Positions 1 to 5,322 of a DNA stretch of 6,506 bases are shown here, piece after piece. The position numbers and the translations under genes were made by a program. The stretch's first letter is position 1. Every line of letters starts with the position of its first letter. The notes below the pieces were generated by a model, which saw only the letters and a list, made by a program, of their open reading frames with translations, searched no databases and had not been told where the DNA came from. This DNA is from Acidobacteriaceae bacterium (GTDB taxonomy: Bacteria; Acidobacteriota; Terriglobia; Terriglobales; Acidobacteriaceae): the NCBI GenBank assembly GCA_003152795.1, contig PMBA01000351.1, positions 10,651 to 17,156 on the forward strand, written 5' to 3'.

Positions 1-599
1 GTGCCGCCGCCCAGATCGTAAACCACCACGATGCCGTGCTTCTTCTTGTCCAGGCCGTAAGCCAGCGATGCCGCCGTCGGTTCGTTCACCAGGCGCAGGA
101 CATTCAGCCCGGCAATGCGTCCGGCGTCTTTCGTCGCCTGCCGCTGCGCGTCATTGAAGTATGCGGGGACGGTGATGACTGCCTGAGTTACGGGCGCTCC
201 GAAAAAACGCTCGGCATTGCGCTTCAATTGGCGCAGCACCAGCGCTGAAATCTCAGGCGGCGTGTAGGTGCGCCCGCCAATTTTGATGCGCAGTACCTCT
301 CCCTCGTGTAGATCCTCCGCCAACTGGAAGGGAAACAGTTTCAGCTCTTCCTTGATATCTTCCGCGCCCCGCCCCATCAGACGCTTGACCGAGTAAACCG
401 CCCGTTCCGGGGTTTCGATCAGATACCGGCGCGCCGCGTTGCCCACTACGATCTGGTTGTTCTCGTCGAGCGCCACCACGGAAGGAACGAGGTTCAGCCC
501 GTCTTCTCCGGGGATCACCACAGGGGAATCCCCCTGCATGTAGGCCACGAGCGAGTTCGTGGTGCCCAGATCGATGCCGACGATGTAGTCAGTTGCCAT
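1..599 (-). CDS. hscA: Fe-S assembly Hsp70 chaperone HscA (5' part, cut by window edge)
   Basis: The first 199 codons of an Hsp70-type ATPase start at the ATG at 597-599 and leave the window at base 1. The nucleotide-binding domain is clear: phosphate-1 loop GIDLGTTNS at about residues 8-16, [20 protein letters not shown] near 140-160, [11 protein letters not shown] near 172-182, and the phosphate-2 loop YDLGGG at the cut end. Sequence alone would also fit DnaK. The HscA call rests on its place directly after hscB in an isc operon. HscA uses ATP, stimulated by the HscB J-domain, to bind the LPPVK loop of IscU and drive release of the [2Fe-2S] cluster in the cytoplasm. The 98-base gap to hscB is filled by a hairpin. 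No Shine-Dalgarno sequence is visible (CCTTTACAAA precedes the ATG), so translation may depend on a weak or unstructured start. Confidence 0.93.
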   Translation of the reverse strand, partial: MATDYIVGIDLGTTNSLVAYMQGDSPVVIPGEDGLNLVPSVVALDENNQIVVGNAARRYLIETPERAVYSVKRLMGRGAEDIKEELKLFPFQLAEDLHEGEVLRIKIGGRTYTPPEISALVLRQLKRNAERFFGAPVTQAVITVPAYFNDAQRQATKDAGRIAGLNVLRLVNEPTAASLAYGLDKKKHGIVVVYDLGGG

Positions 600-613
600 T
601 TTGTAAAGGATTG

Positions 614-695
614 CAGAGGTCAGAGGTCAGATTGCAGAAGTGAGAGCCGTGAGTGGATTTGGTTTTCACCTCTAAAATCTGACCTCTAACCTCTG
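614..695. repeat. Inverted repeat of 7-base units in the hscB-hscA gap
   Basis: The arms at 614-648 and 661-695 are imperfect inverted copies, about 29 of 35 positions matching by eye, with a 12-base loop. The centre of the stem is an unbroken 12 bp (AGAGGTCAGATT). Each arm is a degenerate tandem array: the left arm starts with AGAGGTC twice and then decays (AGATTGC, AGAAGTG). The hairpin starts 2 bases after the hscB stop and ends 14 bases before the hscA start, so it makes up nearly the whole gap. There is no U-run after the stem in the direction of transcription, so it does not look like a standard terminator. In RNA it would fold between two co-transcribed genes. Confidence 0.85.
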
Positions 696-697
696 AC

Positions 698-1456
698 CTA
701 GTTTTCCAGTGCCTCATTCACGTCCCGCACCAGGTTGCGGACGTAGTTTCTACGGTTCAGCACATCCGTCATCCTATCCAGGATCTTCCGCCGGTCGGCT
801 GCGGATGCGCCAGCGGTCCCACTGTCTAGGGATTTGTCCCACTGGTCCCACTCGGTCTTCAGCTGGTTGAAAAGCGCGTCATATTTTGCTTCCAGTGAAA
901 GCTTGGCTTTGCCGATTTCCTCAAGTAGAGCGGGATCGTCCTCGTTCCTTGTTTTCTGTTCACGCAGTTCTTCCAGATGCATGTTGAGTTCGAAGACTTC
1001 CTCGAGAAGATCGGGAGGCACGACCTGCTTCTTCAATTCCCCGGTGGTACGCGCCTTTTCAGTCGCCTGTTTCGATTGCTCGTCCAGTTCGACGCCCTCA
1101 AGGCGTAACAGGTACTCGGTGCGCTTGATCGGATCTTTGAGCGTGCGATAGGCGTCGTTGAGCCTGGAACTCTGTTCCAGGCTCCAGGTGCGCTCCCGGG
1201 TTTCAGCCTGTCCGAATACGTCAGGATGAAGTTTGCGGCTCAGCGCGTAGAACTCTTTTTCGAGTGCGGCCGTGTCCAGGTTGAGCTTGCGCGGGAATCC
1301 AAAAAAAGTGAAATAGTCGACCGGGACCGGCGGTTGCACTTTGCCGCATGAACTGCAGAAATGCACCGCGCGCATGGTGCCGCACGACCAGCAACTTGAG
1401 GTTGCCTCTTCAGGTAAGTGCCCGGGCATGATCAGCGACGACTTGGATTCTGTCAT
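698..1456 (-). CDS. hscB: J-domain co-chaperone HscB (Hsc20) with N-terminal four-Cys finger
   Basis: This encodes 252 residues from the ATG at 1454-1456. HscB delivers IscU to HscA and stimulates its ATPase. The J domain starts at DYFTFFGFP (about residues 47-55), has the essential HPD at 77-79, and ends near the DPIKRTEYLL segment. A C-terminal helical domain follows, which in the family binds IscU and here ends with RRNYVRNLVRDVNEAL. Ahead of the J domain lie two cysteine pairs, CWSC (22, 25) and CSSC (34, 37), a likely zinc site as in mitochondrial-type HSC20. The E. coli protein (171 residues) lacks it, which partly explains the extra length. The frame stays open to a TTG at 1498 preceded by GCAGAGG, which would add 14 residues (including NYQITRLQNYK) encoded by the hairpin arm. 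I prefer the ATG because that extension is just repeat sequence, but ATG 1427-1429 is also possible. The stop is TAG. Confidence 0.9.
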   Translation of the reverse strand: MTESKSSLIMPGHLPEEATSSCWSCGTMRAVHFCSSCGKVQPPVPVDYFTFFGFPRKLNLDTAALEKEFYALSRKLHPDVFGQAETRERTWSLEQSSRLNDAYRTLKDPIKRTEYLLRLEGVELDEQSKQATEKARTTGELKKQVVPPDLLEEVFELNMHLEELREQKTRNEDDPALLEEIGKAKLSLEAKYDALFNQLKTEWDQWDKSLDSGTAGASAADRRKILDRMTDVLNRRNYVRNLVRDVNEALEN

Positions 1457-1552
1457 TTTGTAATTTTGTAATCGGGTAATTTGGTAATTTGAAGGCAATC
1501 GGCCTCTGCGGGTTTTGAATTACAAAATTACCCGATTACCAAATTACAAAAT
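1455..1552. repeat. Inverted repeat of 8-base units in the iscA-hscB gap, reaching the hscB start
   Basis: The arms lie at 1455-1493 and 1513-1552 with a 19-base loop. The outer 35 or so positions pair with only two mismatches, making this the strongest of the four hairpins. The arms are built from 8-base units such as TTTTGTAA, TCGGGTAA and TTTGGTAA, mirrored as ATTACAAA, ATTACCCG and ATTACCAA. It begins 10 bases after the iscA stop and overlaps the first two bases of the preferred hscB ATG. Any ribosome site for hscB therefore falls inside the stem or the loop. The loop holds GCAGAGG in the coding sense. The arms are AT-rich against a GC-rich background. Confidence 0.92.
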
Positions 1553-1562
1553 CATGCCATCG

Positions 1563-1934
1563 CTACGAGAAAGAACTCCCGCAGCCGCAGGACTTGGTCG
1601 AGTTCGGGTTCACGAACACGAAACCCTGCTGCATGAGGGTTTCCTGGTAATCCAGAGTCATCCCGTGCAGATAGATGAAGGACTTCGGGTCCACAAAAAC
1701 CCGGACATCCCCGAACTGAAACACACGGTCGCGCTCGCGCGGTTGCGTGTCGAACCGTATGTTGTAACTGAGGCCCGAGCATCCACCGCCCTGCACGCCC
1801 AGGCGAAGGCCGCCCTGTTCCGGCGAAACATTTTCTTTCACCATCGCCGTGCGAATTTTCTTGAGCGCGTTGTCGGTCACCTGGATGCCCTTGGCCGGAG
1901 CTGCGGGTGCCGTGGTTTTGACTGCCTGTTCCAT
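1563..1934 (-). CDS. iscA: A-type iron-sulfur carrier protein IscA
   Basis: This encodes 123 residues of the HesB/IscA family. A-type carriers bind iron or an Fe-S cluster and pass it to target apoproteins, mainly for [4Fe-4S] maturation. The three ligand cysteines are present: C52 in GGGCSGLSY, and C116 and C118 in the C-terminal SCGCGSSFS. The core from IQVTDNALKKI (about residue 17) to the end is of usual length. The first 16 or so residues (Ala, Pro and Lys rich) are a short extension beyond E. coli IscA. The frame is open further upstream to 2102, but that part overlaps the end of iscU and reads as Arg/Ser-rich noise. The ATG at 1932-1934, preceded by AAGGAG, is the credible start. It lies 88 bases after the iscU stop, with a hairpin in between. 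An ErpA-type carrier cannot be excluded, but the operon position favours IscA. Confidence 0.95.
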   Translation of the reverse strand: MEQAVKTTAPAAPAKGIQVTDNALKKIRTAMVKENVSPEQGGLRLGVQGGGCSGLSYNIRFDTQPRERDRVFQFGDVRVFVDPKSFIYLHGMTLDYQETLMQQGFVFVNPNSTKSCGCGSSFS

Positions 1935-1936
1935 GT

Positions 1937-1942
1937 CTCCTT
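1937..1942 (-). promoter_or_regulatory. Shine-Dalgarno sequence that fixes the iscA start
   Basis: In the coding sense this reads AAGGAG, then AC, then ATG. The match to the anti-Shine-Dalgarno is strong, but only two bases separate it from the start codon, shorter than the usual 5-9. It supports the 123-residue start over the longer open frame. The hairpin in the iscU-iscA gap ends three bases before it. Confidence 0.7.
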
Positions 1943-1945
1943 GAA

Positions 1946-2020
1946 CGCCTCGAGCTGCGAGCGAGCAAAATCCCAAGCCGCGACCGGTTGCTCGAAGCCC
2001 GCGGCTCGTAGCGCGCAGCG
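1946..2020. repeat. Imperfect GC-rich inverted repeat in the iscU-iscA gap
   Basis: The outer arms at 1946-1962 and 2004-2020 match at about 13 of 17 positions. A nested inner stem, CGAGCAA (1962-1968) with TTGCTCG (1988-1994), is perfect over 7 bp. A 9-base unit recurs: GCTGCGAGC at 1954-1962, and in the opposite sense GCTCGAAGC at 1990-1998 and GCTCGTAGC at 2004-2012. The element lies 2 bases after the iscU stop and 11 bases before the iscA start. This is the least regular of the four gap hairpins, and the pairing given here is one of several possible. Confidence 0.6.
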
Positions 2021-2022
2021 AT

Positions 2023-2439
2023 TTACTGCGCCGCCCGCACTTCCGCCGGCTTCGCGGTTTCCTGCTTCTTCTTCCAGTCGCCGATGGCGGCTCGGATCGC
2101 ATCCTCGGCCAGCACCGAGCAGTGTATCTTAACCGGCGGCAACGCCAGTTCCTTCACGATCTCGGTGTTCTTGATTTCAAGCGCCTGGTCGATCGTCTTG
2201 CCCTTGACCCATTCGGTCGCCAGCGAAGACGATGCAATCGCCGACCCGCAGCCGAAGGTCTTGAACTTAGCGTCTTCGATGACGTTGGTCTGCGGATTGA
2301 CCTTGATCTGCAGCTTCATCACGTCGCCGCACTCGGGTGCGCCGACCAGACCGGTGCCCACATCGGAATCCTTTTTGTCCATGGAGCCGACGTTGCGTGG
2401 ATTGTTGTAGTGGTCGATTACTTTCTCGCTATATGACAT
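2023..2439 (-). CDS. iscU: Fe-S cluster assembly scaffold IscU
   Basis: This encodes 138 residues. IscU is the scaffold on which IscS-derived sulfur and iron are combined into a [2Fe-2S] cluster. All key residues are present: C37 and D39 (PECGDV), C64 (FGCGSAIASS), H106 and C107 (KIHCSVLAEDA), and the HscA-recognition loop LPPVK at 100-104. D39 is the residue whose mutation stabilises the cluster in other IscU proteins. The protein is about 10 residues longer than E. coli IscU because of a charged Ala/Lys-rich tail (KKKQETAKPAEVRAAQ). It has a good ribosome site, AAGGGG at 2446-2451, six bases from the ATG. The gap to iscS upstream is 129 bases and contains a large hairpin. The complete ligand set and neighbours make an IscU rather than a SufU or NifU assignment firm. 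Confidence 0.97.
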   Translation of the reverse strand: MSYSEKVIDHYNNPRNVGSMDKKDSDVGTGLVGAPECGDVMKLQIKVNPQTNVIEDAKFKTFGCGSAIASSSLATEWVKGKTIDQALEIKNTEIVKELALPPVKIHCSVLAEDAIRAAIGDWKKKQETAKPAEVRAAQ

Positions 2440-2451
2440 CCTTCACCCCTT

Positions 2452-2564
2452 AGGTTTCAAAGTTTCAATGTTTCAAGGTCTCAATGACTGTTCCCATTCA
2501 GTCGTCAAAGTCCAGATTGGATCAAGGTACCTTGAAACCTTGAAACTCTGAAACCTTGAAACTT
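2452..2564. repeat. Inverted repeat of 8-base units in the iscS-iscU gap
   Basis: The arms at 2452-2486 and 2530-2564 match at about 29 of 35 positions, with a 43-base loop. The left arm is four tandem 8-base units on the theme GTTTCAAx. The right arm is the mirror image, with repeated CTTGAAAC. The loop holds a small nested stem, GACTG (2486-2490) with CAGTC (2499-2503). The element starts 4 bases after the iscS stop and ends immediately beside the iscU Shine-Dalgarno (2446-2451). No U-run follows the stem. It could reduce or uncouple translation, or protect an mRNA end; the sequence does not say which. Confidence 0.88.
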
Positions 2565-2568
2565 GCCT

Positions 2569-3858
2569 CTAATGCGCTTCCGCGGCCCACTTCACACTCT
2601 TCAAGTCCACGCCTTCTTTCGCCATCTCATAGAGTGGCGACAGTTCGCGCAGACGCAGTACAGTTTCAACCACGCGGTCGCCCACGTAATCGATCTCGGC
2701 CTCGGTGTTGAATCGCCCAATGCCGAAGCGGATCGAACTGTGCGCCAGATCGTCGCCGGTGCCGAGAGCCTTCAGAACATACGACGGCTCCAGGGTCGCC
2801 GAGGTGCAGGCCGAACCGCTCGAAACCGCGATATCGTTGATGCCCATCAGCAGCGATTCGCCTTCCACGTAAGCAAAGCTGATATTCAGGTTGCCCGGGA
2901 GGCGATGTTCCACGGAGCCGTTGATATACACCTCGTCCAGTCGGCTCATGATGCTGTCTTTCAGCCGGTTTCGCAGGCCCGCCATTTTGCAGGACTCCTG
3001 CGCCATCTCTTCATGCGCGATGGCACAAGCCTTGCCCAGACCGGCGATGCCGGGAACATTGAGCGTTCCCGAGCGCATGCCGCGCTCGTGGCCGCCGCCG
3101 TCAATCTGCGCCACCAACTGCACCCGCGGATTCTTTCGGCGCACGTAAAGCGCGCCCGCGCCCTTTGGCCCGTACAGCTTGTGTCCGGTGATGGACGCGA
3201 CATCGATGTTCATCTTGTTCACGTCGATCGGAACTTTGCCGATCGCCTGCACGGCGTCGGTGTGGAAGACCACACCGCGTTCGTGGCACAGCTTGCCGAT
3301 TTCCGCGACCGGTTGCAGTACGCCGATCTCGTTGTTCGCCGCCATGATGGTGACCAGAATCGTCTTATCGTCCATGGCGCGCTTCAGATCGTCAAGGTCA
3401 ACCAGTCCATCTTTCTGCACCGGCATGTAGGTCACGCGAAAGCCGAGTTTCTCCAGATGCTTGCAGGTGTCGAGTACGGCCTTGTGTTCGGTGACGGCGG
3501 TAATGATGTGGTTGCCTTTTTCGCGATACATCTCGGCCACGCCCTTGATGGCGAGGTTGTCGCTTTCGGTGGCGCCCGAGGTGAAGATGATTTCTTTCGC
3601 GGTCGCGCCAATCAGCCTGGCGATGCGCTCGCGCGACAATTCGACCGCCTCTTCCGCCGCCCATCCAAAGGGGTGATTGCGGCTGGCGGAGTTGCCGAAC
3701 TTCTCCATGAAGTAGGGCAGCATTTCTTCGAGAACGCGCGGATCCATCGGCGTGGTCGCGTGATTATCCATGTAGATCGGCAGCTTGATCCCGTTGGGAA
3801 CCGTGCGCTGTCCAATGTCATGGCTGCTGGGGGTCGCCGTCCTGGTATTCGTGGTCAT
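2569..3858 (-). CDS. iscS: Cysteine desulfurase IscS
   Basis: This encodes 429 residues. IscS is a PLP-dependent class V aminotransferase-fold enzyme that converts cysteine to alanine and holds the sulfur as a persulfide for IscU. Visible motifs: [13 protein letters not shown] near 30-42, [14 protein letters not shown] at 93-106, the H/D pair in VFHTDAVQ at 197-204, the PLP lysine K227 in [21 protein letters not shown] near 262-270, and the persulfide cysteine C351 in SSGSACTS. The C-terminus ([13 protein letters not shown]) closely resembles the E. coli IscS tail that contacts IscU, so this is the housekeeping enzyme rather than NifS or SufS. Compared with E. coli IscS (404 residues), it has about 23 extra polar N-terminal residues before KLPIYMD. 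AAGGAG and a closer AAAGG precede the ATG and support the long start. It follows iscR by 39 bases with no hairpin, so the two genes are probably tightly coupled. Confidence 0.98.
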   Translation of the reverse strand: MTTNTRTATPSSHDIGQRTVPNGIKLPIYMDNHATTPMDPRVLEEMLPYFMEKFGNSASRNHPFGWAAEEAVELSRERIARLIGATAKEIIFTSGATESDNLAIKGVAEMYREKGNHIITAVTEHKAVLDTCKHLEKLGFRVTYMPVQKDGLVDLDDLKRAMDDKTILVTIMAANNEIGVLQPVAEIGKLCHERGVVFHTDAVQAIGKVPIDVNKMNIDVASITGHKLYGPKGAGALYVRRKNPRVQLVAQIDGGGHERGMRSGTLNVPGIAGLGKACAIAHEEMAQESCKMAGLRNRLKDSIMSRLDEVYINGSVEHRLPGNLNISFAYVEGESLLMGINDIAVSSGSACTSATLEPSYVLKALGTGDDLAHSSIRFGIGRFNTEAEIDYVGDRVVETVLRLRELSPLYEMAKEGVDLKSVKWAAEAH

Positions 3859-3897
3859 GTTCGCCTTTCTCCTTAAAAGTGCCGCGAAATAAAAGCG

Positions 3898-4365
3898 CTA
3901 CGAAATCGTTATCAACTCCGCCGGCTTCTTGATCTCCGGTCGATTGACCTGGATGACTTCCGGCTCTTCCTTCATCTGCGAAATCATGATGTTTTTCAGT
4001 ACCTGCTCGATGCTTTCATTGACCTTGCGCAGGGGTTCGCGAATGGTGCAGCGATCGCTCTGCCCGCATTCGCCGCGAACCGTCACGCACGACGTAATGA
4101 ACAGCGGCCCGTCAATGGCCTTGATTACTTCGAAAGCGGAAATCGTCTTCGGATCGCGGGTCAGCGTGTAACCGCCATTCATGCCGTGCTGCGACCGCAC
4201 CAAACCGACCTTCGCCAGTCGCTGCAGAATCTTGGCCAGCGCTTCCTGCGGGATGCCGTAAGCCTCGGCCACATCCTTGGCGCTGCACGCGCCCTGGTCA
4301 ACGTGCTCGGCCAGGTGCTTCATGGCCATGAGGCCGTAGTCCGCTTTTTTGGTCAGTTTCAGCAT
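3898..4365 (-). CDS. iscR: Rrf2-family Fe-S sensing repressor IscR
   Basis: This encodes 155 residues. IscR binds a [2Fe-2S] cluster and represses the isc operon when clusters are plentiful. The Rrf2 winged helix-turn-helix begins at MLKLTKKADYGLMAMKHLA and includes the recognition region around IPQEALAKILQRL (38-50) and the wing HGMNGGYTLTR (60-70). Three cysteines in the cluster region are C93, C100 and C106. The first spacing is one residue longer than in E. coli (C92, C98, C104). The residue three after the last cysteine, histidine (H107) in E. coli, is arginine here (R109), so the fourth ligand may differ. No Shine-Dalgarno is seen before the ATG at 4363-4365. The likely -10 lies only 16 bases upstream, so the mRNA leader may be about ten bases. 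Two IscR boxes upstream point to autoregulation. Confidence 0.95.
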   Translation of the reverse strand: MLKLTKKADYGLMAMKHLAEHVDQGACSAKDVAEAYGIPQEALAKILQRLAKVGLVRSQHGMNGGYTLTRDPKTISAFEVIKAIDGPLFITSCVTVRGECGQSDRCTIREPLRKVNESIEQVLKNIMISQMKEEPEVIQVNRPEIKKPAELITIS

Positions 4366-4375
4366 GTGGCGAATG

Positions 4376-4392
4376 CCGACTTATATAGTCGG
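4376..4392. promoter_or_regulatory. IscR type 1 operator, proximal site
   Basis: CCGACTTATATAGTCGG is an inverted repeat with perfect 6-bp arms and a 5-base spacer. It matches the type 1 IscR consensus (YYGACT, five mostly A/T bases, AGTCRR) at nearly every position in the coding sense. It covers the predicted -10 of iscR, so a bound protein would block RNA polymerase. Confidence 0.83.
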
Positions 4393-4410
4393 ATTAAACT
4401 CCGACTGTTT
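4382..4410 (-). promoter_or_regulatory. Probable iscR operon promoter
   Basis: In the coding sense, TATATA (4382-4387) is a good -10. The hexamer 17 bases upstream is AAACAG (4405-4410), a poor match to TTGACA. Start of transcription would fall near 4375, about ten bases before the iscR ATG. The two IscR boxes overlap both elements, as expected for a repressed promoter. The placement is inferred, and an activator-dependent or alternative-sigma promoter is possible given the weak -35. Confidence 0.5.
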
Positions 4411-4417
4411 CGGTCGC
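4401..4417. promoter_or_regulatory. IscR type 1 operator, distal site
   Basis: CCGACTGTTTCGGTCGC, in the coding sense ending AAACAGTCGG, matches the type 1 IscR pattern at about 15 of 17 positions. Its left half-site is weaker. Its centre is 25 bases from the centre of the proximal box, so two dimers could bind close together over the iscR promoter. Confidence 0.65.
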
Positions 4418-4569
4418 AATTTAATATTAACCCCAGGTGGGGATTCGCGCAAGGCCGATCAGGCGCCGGTGCCATTTCGCGATCAAATGGTAAGTTTCAG
4501 CAGGTAAATGGGTTAGGCGTCAAGCTCCAATTTGCCGCCTTCGTAGACGCGCTTCAGTTCGCCTTTGTT

Positions 4570-5217
4570 TCAGCGCTGCGGCTGGCGTTTCAGACCCTGC
4601 AGCACCAGGCCGCAGATTTCGTCGGCGAAGTTTTCGTCGAGTTTGTCGTGGCGGATCAGAAAACGCATATAGATTGGCCCATAGAGCGAGTCCAGAATAA
4701 GGTCGAGGTCGCTGCCGGCGGGAAGTTCGCCGCGCTCGATGCCACGCTGCAGCGTTTGATACGCCTGCTTCCGCCTGGGCCACAGGAACCGGTCGCGAAA
4801 GGCCTCGATCAACTCCGCATCCGACTGCCCTCCGGCAATCAGCGCCGCGACGACTTTGCCGCGCTTGGAACGGAGGATGCGAATCAGCCGCCGCATCTGC
4901 AGGCTCATGTCCTTTTGTACGGAGCCAGTATTCGGGAAGCGAAGCTCCTCGTCGGCGCTGGCCAGGAAAGCGTCGGCGACCAGGGCCGCCTTGGTCGGCC
5001 ACCAACGGTAGACCGTTGTTTTGCCAACATTGGCGTCGGCGGCGATGGCCTCAATGCTCAGTTCCCCGAATCCACCATCCTGTTTGAGCAACTTCAAGGT
5101 GCTGCGCAGGATGGACTGGCGCGATTCCTCACTGCGGGGCCGTCCGGGTGGACGCTTCCCATTGGTTGGGTCGCTCCCATGCGGAGCCCCGGCGATCCGG
5201 GTGTGATTTTGCGCCAT
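4570..5217 (-). CDS. TetR/AcrR-family transcriptional repressor
   Basis: This encodes 215 residues. The N-terminal DNA-binding domain is typical: GRPRSEESRQSILRSTLKLL (25-44), then the helix-turn-helix SIEAIAADANVGKTTVYRWW (54-73) and the PTKAAL that closes it. The C-terminal ligand domain (about 90-210) resembles the AcrR-like type found next to efflux pumps. It is divergent from the RND pump gene, with 105 bases between starts, so it most likely represses the pump until a toxic ligand binds. The ligand cannot be read from the sequence. The N-terminal 20 residues are polar and probably disordered. No Shine-Dalgarno precedes the ATG, and a -10-like TATATT lies only 11 bases upstream, so the message may be nearly leaderless. 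It lies on the same strand as iscR, 204 bases upstream. That gap holds the iscR promoter and a small dyad (CCCCAGGTGGGG, 4431-4442), but no clear terminator. Confidence 0.92.
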   Translation of the reverse strand: MAQNHTRIAGAPHGSDPTNGKRPPGRPRSEESRQSILRSTLKLLKQDGGFGELSIEAIAADANVGKTTVYRWWPTKAALVADAFLASADEELRFPNTGSVQKDMSLQMRRLIRILRSKRGKVVAALIAGGQSDAELIEAFRDRFLWPRRKQAYQTLQRGIERGELPAGSDLDLILDSLYGPIYMRFLIRHDKLDENFADEICGLVLQGLKRQPQR

Positions 5218-5230
5218 GACTAAAGTCTAA

Positions 5231-5236
5231 TATAAT
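5231..5236 (+). promoter_or_regulatory. -10 element of the RND pump promoter
   Basis: A perfect TATAAT lies in an AT-rich stretch of the divergent region. The best -35 candidates, near 5208-5214, match TTGACA poorly. A start near 5243 would give a leader of about 80 bases before the pump ATG. Confidence 0.5.
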
Positions 5237-5245
5237 TTAAATCCG

Positions 5246-5258
5246 AAACGTACTGTTT
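5246..5258. promoter_or_regulatory. Candidate operator for the TetR-family repressor
   Basis: AAACGTACTGTTT is an inverted repeat, AAAC-N5-GTTT, just downstream of the plus-strand -10 and over the -35 side of the TetR promoter. That placement would let one protein control both genes. The arms are only 4 bp and the site is short for a TetR operator, so this is a guess from position. A second small dyad, GACTAAAGTC (5218-5227), abuts the TetR start codon. Confidence 0.35.
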
Positions 5259-5322
5259 TGAATCTTACCTTCAAGTTTCCGCTGGTATCGGGTTTCAGCG
5301 TTTAGCAGTTTTCGTCCCTCTT

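Larger units (their letters stand above)
5229..5258 (-). promoter_or_regulatory. Possible promoter of the TetR-family gene
   Basis: In the coding sense there is TATATT at 5229-5234, with AAACAG 18 bases upstream at 5253-5258. The same AAACAG hexamer lies 17 bases upstream of TATATA at the iscR promoter. Transcription would start about 5 bases before the ATG. It overlaps the plus-strand TATAAT and the possible operator. The support is only the hexamers and their spacing. Confidence 0.35.

Noticed and set aside
614..695. Reading the gap hairpins as rho-independent terminators
   Set aside because: None is followed by a U-run in the direction of transcription, the stems are long and imperfect, and termination inside this operon would cut off genes that work together.
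1935..2102. N-terminal extension of iscA to 2102
   Set aside because: The added 56 residues overlap the iscU end in another frame, are Arg/Ser rich, and cross the gap hairpin. The ATG at 1934 has AAGGAG before it.
1515..2132. 205-codon plus-strand frame starting in the hairpin arm before iscA
   Set aside because: It is antisense to iscA and the end of iscU, its first codons are the repeat arm, and its C-terminal part is low-complexity Ser/Pro/Arg.
2452..2564. Reading the repeats as a CRISPR array
   Set aside because: The units are 7-8 bases, have no spacers, and are arranged as mirrored arms.
2563..3876. 437-codon open frame on the plus strand opposite iscS
   Set aside because: It is antisense to a full-length iscS with all active-site motifs. 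Its translation is rich in His, Arg and Ala with no recognisable domain, typical of a mirror frame in GC-rich DNA.
4431..4473. Dyads CCCCAGGTGGGG and GGCGCCGGTGCC between the TetR gene and iscR as a terminator
   Set aside because: The stems are only 4-6 bp and no U-run follows on the minus strand, so there is not enough support.
4186..5223. 345-codon open frame on the plus strand across the iscR start, the gap and the TetR gene
   Set aside because: It runs antisense through two well-supported genes and the iscR operators, and its translation resembles no known family.
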